Source: Malachius bipustulatus (taxonomy: Eukaryota; Arthropoda; Insecta; Coleoptera; Melyridae). From it: DNA of 64,000 nt. The notes under the pieces were generated by a model. It did not search any database. It had not been told where the DNA came from and saw only the letters and a list, made by a program, of their open reading frames with translations. The position numbers and the translations under genes are program-made. Positions 57,649-64,000 of this stretch are shown one piece after another; position 1 is the stretch's first letter; each line of letters starts with the position of its first letter. Location of the stretch: contig OU342630.1 of the NCBI GenBank assembly GCA_910589415.1, positions 62,058,186-62,122,185 of the forward strand. The letters run 5' to 3'.

Positions 57649-58494
57649 CTAACTCCTAGCAGCGAACGCTATGAACATCCATCGTCTTTCAATGTTGGCA
57701 CCGATGCCGACTAGTTCCTGCTTGAAGACGGCCGGATATCTGCTCATGAGCGTCTCGATGTCGGACGGCCTGCACCCGGCCATTATCTTGCTCACGTATG
57801 ACCAGATGTAATCGAGACCAGCCCCGAATGGATGCACGTTGAGGAATGTGGCGATGATCCCCAGCAGTCTCGCATCGGCGGTCAGCGAAGCCTGCGACAG
57901 TGTCGAACTGCTATCGGGTGACACGACCTGTTGCTGCTGCAGCTGATCGGGCCCCTGCTCGTTTTCGCTGTCGTCCAAATCGATGATGTCCCTGCTGTCG
58001 GATGCAGTGCAAGAAGCCAAACTCGGCCGGTCCTGTTGCTTCCTCCGCTGTGACAGCGACGACGTTGATGTCGGCTCCCGCGTCCTGCTATTGTCACCGC
58101 CATTTCGGTCCCGTCCCCTCGCCTCCGCCAGCTCCTGCTGCACCTTCTGCAGGGCCTGCTGCAGCAGCTTCACCTGTTGCTCTTTCTCCTCCATTTCTTT
58201 TTTGTATTCCCCTTTCATTACTTCTACCTGACAACAACAACGACAAATTATTATTATTACGCTGCTGTGATGGTGGGGTATTATTATGCCAAGATCACTC
58301 ACCTCGTTCTTGTAAGCTTCCACTTGACACTTGAGCTTGTTATTGTCCTCCCCGAGACTGTACTCCGATGCGGTTGCCGCCGCCGCCGTGTCACTTTTGT
58401 ATTTCTTCTTGACGGGTTCGTCGTCATCGGACACGTCCATTTCGTCGTTGTCTCTGTCATGTTGCGGCTCGTCCAGTTGGATGTTCTTGATCTC
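57649..58494 (-). CDS. Unrecognised coiled-coil protein, 3' two exons visible
   Basis: Two exons, 58303-58494 and 57649-58227, are joined in phase 0 by a 75-base GT-AG intron. They give the C-terminal 256 residues. A splice acceptor (TTTTTTTAG) at 58495 shows the gene continues upstream, so the internal Met at 58440 is not the start. Visible parts: an acidic stretch with a KKKYK basic patch (possible nuclear signal); a coiled coil (about 60 residues, KKEMEEKEQQVKLLQQALQK); a Ser/Gln-rich linker containing DIIDLDDSENE, which resembles a SUMO-interaction motif; and a compact C-terminal module of about 75 residues with HPFGAGLDYIWSYV and ANIERRWMF. I do not recognise the family. Nuclear location is a guess. 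Upstream exons were not found in 58495-64000. Confidence 0.75.
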   Translation of the reverse strand, partial: EIKNIQLDEPQHDRDNDEMDVSDDDEPVKKKYKSDTAAAATASEYSLGEDNNKLKCQVEAYKNEVSDLGIIIPHHHSSVIIIICRCCCQVEVMKGEYKKEMEEKEQQVKLLQQALQKVQQELAEARGRDRNGGDNSRTREPTSTSSLSQRRKQQDRPSLASCTASDSRDIIDLDDSENEQGPDQLQQQQVVSPDSSSTLSQASLTADARLLGIIATFLNVHPFGAGLDYIWSYVSKIMAGCRPSDIETLMSRYPAVFKQELVGIGANIERRWMFIAFAARS

Positions 58495-60022
58495 CTAAAA
58501 AAACAATGAAAAAATATAATTCTATGTGTGTGTGGTAGTGGGTTTATGTTTTTTTTTTAACAGAGTGTGATTTGACCCAGAGTGACTACTACGATAACAC
58601 ATTAATGCAGTAATCAACACACAAACACGTTTTCAAAGTCCGATTTTTCGGATTAACGGTAATAATTACAATCTCAGTCAATTGAGTAAACGGGCAGACT
58701 TCTGTAACCGTTATTAAAGCCAATATCGACATCAAATTGGACTACTTTTTTGATGTCCCAATTTTATTTGAACAGAACTGTACACTCGTGTCACGAATAA
58801 TTATTAATATAAACTGTTACATACATCGACTTGGAAGTCGACATTTTCTTCAGACATGGTCAAATCTATGCCCGTTAACTTGACTGACGAGCGTTATAAT
58901 ACCCCCCCCTCTCTTCACCCCTTTTAATAGAGAGAGATAACGTTAGAAATTTCATACTTACACTACACTTGATTCAAATCTGAGCAATTAGTTTAAAGCC
59001 ATACCGAGTCCTCGCATTTATACAGGACGTTTTAAAAAAGTTGCCCCGTCGCTAGGATAGGTAGAAAAATGTCAGTTTTCTATTGTCAGTAACTAAGCAG
59101 ATAGGTAATTTAATAACTTATTTATATCGGCATCATTTTCAAATCAAAATATTCCGAAAACAATACACGATATGGATGAGTTTTACAAAGAGTACCACTT
59201 TGGTGTGAAATTAAATTATGTTCAAGTTCACTTAAAAATTGGATTAGAAAATATAGTCTCAAAAAAGTTTACCAGGCCTGTTGCTTTCTTCCGAAAAGCC
59301 ACATTAATCGTCTTTTCCCTGAGTTTCCCCTAATATGACCGTTGTATTTTTCTCTTGTGGTTACGGTAGTCACCCCTGATCTTTGATTGAGGTATGCCAG
59401 GATTGGGATGACCGAAACGAATAGTGTAAAGAACCTGCTGTGTCTCATTGTAACCTGAATTTCCTTTTGTCTCGGATGATTTGAATTTCTCACAGCAAAG
59501 CGGGGTAAATTAAGACAGCCCAGGGGGTCGAAAATCACGCTTTCACAATTCGAAAGCAATTGGCAAGACATTCTTATAACACGTAAAACTGAGGTAGTAG
59601 TCAGAAAAATGGCAACACTGCTCTCGACCTGGAGCTCCACATCGAAGTCAAACCAAAAGATCGTACTGCGAGTAAATGGTCATAGTTTTATGGTGGCGTT
59701 TTAAGTCTGCCTGTGTATCAGGTTGAAGTTAACAATAAACGATTATAAAAATTCCCAAATGAAAGGAAGAGACGATCCAACGGTATTAAAGCTCATTAAA
59801 ATACAATTATACCTAATACAATAAATATTGAATAGGTAAAACGAGGACAATTAATCAATGTTCTCCAAAGTTGGTTGTTTTCTTTAGTTAATTCAAGCTG
59901 ATGCTTGAAATGGAATCAAAGAAATTAGGTAGATGAAGTAAAAGGAATAAAACAATAAAATAGCACAGAGGTATAAAAGGGTGGTGTTCGAGCTGGATAA
60001 CAGTATGAAACATGAATGAAAG
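58495..60022. other. Intron or upstream DNA of the coiled-coil gene, with a MITE copy
   Basis: A diverged second copy of the TAACGGGCAGA MITE lies at about 58688-58877. The 123-codon minus-strand frame at 59269-59640 has no recognised domain or splice support, so I leave it as unassigned. Confidence 0.4.
58688..58877. mobile_element. TAACGGGCAGA MITE, copy 2
   Basis: Left end AAACGGGCAGACTTCTGT and right end GCCCGTTAA are inverted. Internal AATATCGACATCAAAT matches copy 1 at 28028-28198. Confidence 0.7.
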
Positions 60023-60128
60023 ATAACCACTCTCGCCCTTCACTTTTTTATAATCTCTGAAAAGAAACCAGAAACATAACCACTCTTGCCCTTCACTTTT
60101 TTATTCTCCCTGAAAAGAAACCAATAAC
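60023..60128 (+). repeat. Two 53-bp tandem monomers upstream of LINE ORF1
   Basis: ATAACCACTCTCGCCCTTCA begins at 60023 and again, with few changes, at 60076. They lie directly before a LINE ORF1, where many LINEs carry tandem promoter units. Confidence 0.8.
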
Positions 60129-60190
60129 AAAAGTGTCGGTTTATTTATTTGTCTCACCAGTTTAGTACTCACCAGCCCTTTAGAACTAAA

Positions 60191-61335
60191 ATGGGAGATG
60201 GTATATGTGACCACTGTAACAAAAAAGTGGTCGACTATATAAAATGTTATAAATGTGAAAATACATTTCATCCAGCCTGCATGATTCAGGCAGTTCAAAG
60301 AAAGAACCCTGTCTGTCGACATGAGACAGAGAACACAAACTGTGATCTACCACCCAATGAAGAGATTAATCAACATCGGAATCCCTCAACACTCAACCTT
60401 TATGAACAGTTAAAGCTTTTGCAACAGGAAAATCACTTTCTTCACCAACTCAATCAACAAATGGATGAAAAGAACCATATCCTAATAGAGAACAATTACC
60501 TGCTAACGGATAAATTCCGATATCTAGAAAAGACAATACAGGACTATACCATAACAACAAACATTTCTGGACAACAATTACAGAGACGACCTTTTAAATA
60601 TGCGAAGGCTCCAACCCAAGAAACAAAGGACGAAACAGCAAAGCAATCAATTCAACACAAGATGACGTTGAAGAAACATATAGATCCAAACTCAACTAAA
60701 AGATCGACAAAAACTAATACTTGTATGGATGACAACCAGATAGAATACACTAGAGAAGAGAACAACCAAAAAACTCCAGATGAAAGTGACAACAGCTTGG
60801 TAACCGTAAGATCAAATATACGGCAATGTAAAAAGGAAACAGGAGAGACAAAACATCAACTGGGAGGACACAACAAGTGCAGCTCCAAACTGTCATCAAA
60901 AGACATAAACTCTGAGATCAGAACCCCTCCAGATGATGATTCACCATGATGACGAGGAAACGACGTCCCAAGAGGAATCCAAATGTTGGCACAGCTAGCT
61001 CGCAGGAAGAAAACCAATCTCCGGAATCTGAATTTCAATCAACTGGAAAACTACCAAGCAAAAGAAAATTATGGCCGTTTATCTCCAAGGCCAGAGATGC
61101 GGTCACCGAAGAGACAGTGAGACGATTTATCGCTAATAAGGGTGCAGTAAAAGCCGAAGAGATAGAAGTAAAATCACTGAGAGACTGGACAAAGCAGCGC
61201 GAAAACTGTTTTTTTGGTGGGAGTTCCACTCCAACTGAAGGACAATGTGTATGCCTGCGAATTCTGGCCTAGAGGTATCCGTTTCGAGAGATTCAACTTC
61301 CGAATTGGGAGACATTTTTTAGACCAGCAGAACAA
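60191..61335 (+). pseudogene. LINE ORF1 with PHD-like finger, frameshifted
   Basis: The frame from 60191 to 60949 encodes a cysteine-rich PHD-like finger (CDHCNKK, CYKCENTFHPAC) and then a Gln/Asn-rich coiled coil. At the ATGATGA overlap the coding moves to the frame 60946-61272. It then shifts again, because the next segment around 61255-61318 reads EFWPRGIRFERFNF, a typical ORF1 ending. The product would bind LINE RNA, but two frameshifts break it. Confidence 0.8.
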
Positions 61336-61371
61336 GGCAGAGAAAACATCAGTGGCCGTAGATTAGAAATT

Positions 61372-62870
61372 AAAGTAGGTTTTATAAATATCCAATCAAT
61401 TCATAAAAAGGCATATCAACCACAACACTTTCTACAACTCCATAACATAGATGTGCTAGGTATAGCGGAACACTGGCTAATGGAACCTGAAATTTGTCTT
61501 CATAACATATATACAACTATAAAATGATAAACTGGTACTGTAGAGGGGAATCATACGGAGGTGTTGCACTTTACATCAAAAACCATATTGAAGTCAGAAC
61601 TTATGACCACCTGCAGAAGTTTTGTCTGGATCGGGATTTTGAGATCTGCGCTTTGGAAATGGTAGCACATCACATACTAATCATCAATTATACAGAACAC
61701 CACATGGAAACTTGGGAAATTTTTTTGATAATTTGGAAGCGACATTAACTGCATGTACAAGCAGATTCTCCAATATTAAAATTATGGGAGACTTCAACAT
61801 TCATATGAATAAAAACGAAAATAGAGATACAAACTAAATGATATGATGGAGAGCTACAGGCTCTATCCCACAATAACGCAACCCGCTAGCTGTAAAAACT
61901 GTATTGGCAACATTTTTTTAACAGACTCTCTCACACCTAAAACATCGATTGTCATACATCCCGCTATTTCAGATCACGAGGGAATTCAAGTTGAGCTAAC
62001 ACTTGATACTGAAAACAAAAATGAATATGAATTTGTTAGCTACAAGGATTACAGCTTGAATAATAAAATATCCTTTCAAAATGACTTACACCAACACTCA
62101 TGGGACGTTGTAAACGAGACAACAGACATCCAGGAAAATTGGGAAATTATCAACACTACACTAAAAACACTAGCAGAGAAAAACTTCTCGATAAGAACTA
62201 AGAAGAAACAGGGGAAACAGAGTTTCACCTTCAATGAACAACCAAGCAAATGAGAAACGTTCTGATGAATCTGCAAGCCGTCCACAAAAGATATGAAACA
62301 GAGGACACCTTACAGCAACTAAATAACTTCAGGAAACACTACAGACCAGCGCTTCAAAAAGCTAGACAAGACCACAATATGACAAAACATGCCTCAGTTG
62401 GCAACATTGCGAGGAAGATGTGTCAGATCATAGATAACGAGTGCGGAAGAGATAAGAAAAGGGATCAATTAGAGATAGATCGACTTCTTTTCAAACGTAG
62501 CCGAGAACATCATCCATCACATGCCACCATCAACCACTAGTTACCATGATTATGATTACCAAGGCCCCCGTAAACAGGTCAATGTTCATGACCCCCACTT
62601 GTGCCGAAGAAATACAGGACATAATCATGTCACTCCGACCCACCAATAGCAAGGACACATGGATTAGATACAAAATTAATAAAGCTGGCTTCTTCTTACA
62701 TTAGCGCTCCAATTTCACATGCGATCAGTCAAAGTTTTACAGAAGGCATCTTCCTGGAAATCCTGAAAATTGCCCAGATAGTACCAATCCACAAAAAAGG
62801 TGACAAAAAAGAACCAACGAATTATCGCCCAATAGCTCTACTCCCTGGCCTTCTTGAAGGCCTCCTCAAA
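61372..62870 (+). pseudogene. LINE ORF2 remnant: endonuclease and start of reverse transcriptase
   Basis: Endonuclease (APE-type) signatures are visible in several frames: GFINIQSIHKK at 61380, GIAEHWL near 61460, GDFNIHM near 61788 and PAISDHEGIQVEL near 61962. A linker frame follows at 62250-62540. Reverse transcriptase begins with IVPIHKKGDKKEPTNYRPIAL near 62775-62840, then is interrupted near 62870 by a Harbinger element. Many stops and shifts make it dead. The rest may lie beyond the window. Confidence 0.85.
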
Positions 62871-64000
62871 CCGGCGCGGTATGCGGTAGCGGTAGCGGTG
62901 GCGATACACTGCGGTAACGGTATACCGCCATTTTGTTCAAACCGACGCGAGTATCGCGACGCGGTAAACTAAAAAGATACAACTAAAAGATGTGACATTT
63001 AATAAGCACGTGTGTTTTAATGTGTAGTGGAAAATTAATCAAAAATCAAAATGGAAGATTTGTACCTATACTCTTCTTCGGACGAGGAAGAATTTTTTTA
63101 CTAGTGCTAGCAGCAATGGAAGATGACATGAAAAAAACAAACTAAAACTTCAATTCTATATTATTTGGTTTACCGACTTTTAGCAGAAGAAAAACTAGGA
63201 AATGGATTCATAACATTAACATGAAGAGAAAAACAAAAGGAGAGTTTTACACGCTAATTCCACAGCTCCTGCTAGATGAAAAAAGGTTTTATATACAGGG
63301 TGTTATGTAATTGAATGTCAATATTTAAGGGGGTGATTGTTGGGCCCATTTGAAGAAGAAAACTTCATAATAACATGTCCTAAGAGTCTTAACTTTTGAG
63401 ATACCGGGTGGTAAAGTTTTATTAAAATAAATCATTTTTTCGTAATATCTGTAATCCCGCTCTGGATATTTTAATGAAATTTCGAATACAGATATTACGC
63501 ATCAAGGGGCATTTTTTCATGTACTACGTTTCATTTTATTTCCATTAGTGACGATTTGCAGTTTGCACGATCGTGCAGAATTTTACCAGCATATTTTAGC
63601 AGACATTGATGGTATGCCACTGATTTCTGTTCAAATAGAAATAATTTTTGGAATCCCCATTCATTTCCAAGCAACTTTGATTACTTTTTTTTTTAGTCCG
63701 ATGCACGGTTTTCGCTTAAAAAAATAAATCTATTTCTCTACATGGTCACAAGATTATCGTTAAAATGACAATAAAAAAATATAAAAACATGCAGGTAAAA
63801 TTCTGCAAGATGTGACTAGTGGAGATAAAACGAAATGTGGTACATGAAAAAATTTAAGACTTTTAAGACTATTTAAGACTTAGGACAAACGTTCTTATGA
63901 AGTTTTCTTCTTAAGATTGACCCAAAAATCACCCCCTTAAATATTGATATTCAATTACAAAACACCCTGTATACTTCAACATGACAAGTTTGCTTCGATG
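62871..64000 (+). mobile_element. 5' part of a PIF/Harbinger transposon inserted in the LINE
   Basis: GC-rich terminal sequence with reiterated GCGGTAGCGGTAGCGGTGGC and a related CAAACCGACGCG copy starts near 62871. From 63050 it encodes MEDLYLYSSSDEEEFF, a stop, and then from about 63175 the Harbinger N-terminal motif WIHNINMKRKTKGEFYTLI with LLLDEKRFY. A foldback element interrupts the frame, and the window's last bases resume it with YFNMTS. The element leaves the window. Confidence 0.75.
63295..63969. mobile_element. Foldback element, 675 bp, inserted in the Harbinger ORF
   Basis: CAGGGTGTTATGTAATTGAA at the left and its inverted partner ending ACACCCTG are flanked by TA (63293-63294, 63970-63971). 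Arms of about 270 bases share ATTTAAGGGGGTGAT, GAAGAAAACTTCATAA and CATGTACTACGTTTCATTTT. The centre is near 63630. Confidence 0.85.

Noticed and set aside
59269..59640. 123-codon minus-strand frame upstream of the coiled-coil gene
   Set aside because: No recognisable domain, and no donor site that leads in phase to the acceptor at 58495.

Overview
The window is 64 kb of an insect nuclear genome. A beetle is plausible, but nothing in the sequence fixes the order. The evidence is spliced genes with GT-AG introns, AT-rich non-coding DNA, GC-richer exons and a very dense load of transposable elements. The cellular genes are recognised from their translated exons. In order they are: Tim13 (445-894, +); a CEP43/FGFR1OP-like centrosomal LisH protein (2792-4957, -); the Numb-associated kinase Nak/AAK1 family (9722-23488, +, ten coding exons); a four-pass membrane protein that resembles TMEM179 (28653-41673, -); THOC6 of the THO mRNA-export complex (51179-52192, +, one exon); and the 3' part of an unrecognised coiled-coil protein (57649-58494, -).

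Most of the rest is mobile DNA, often nested. An 11.16 kb envelope-bearing Metaviridae (gypsy-type) LTR element with visually identical 857-bp LTRs lies at 29400-40557. It sits inside a TTAA-flanked piggyBac-like MITE, which itself sits in a 12.2 kb intron of the TMEM179-like gene. Its gag and pol are joined by a textbook -1 frameshift signal: slippery heptamer, 8-bp stem and possible pseudoknot. Two degenerate LINEs (54.4-56.9 kb and 60.0-62.9 kb), two PIF/Harbinger transposase remnants, a Tc1/mariner-type remnant, a tRNA-derived SINE, hAT-like MITEs with 8-bp target duplications and a three-copy mariner-like MITE family are also present.

The most striking signal is the number of TA-flanked foldback elements. 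They run from about 250 bp to 1.65 kb, many begin CAGGGTG, and some share an internal core. They crowd the 8.1 kb last intron and the 3' flank of Nak, the 42-48 kb interval and the 63 kb end. Two different TTAA MITEs carry repeated palindromes of about 20 bp inside them, a shared architecture I do not recognise.

The cellular genes are unrelated housekeeping functions (mitochondrial import, centriole/cilium, endocytosis, mRNA export) and show no operon-like logic. The transposons are what join the regions together.
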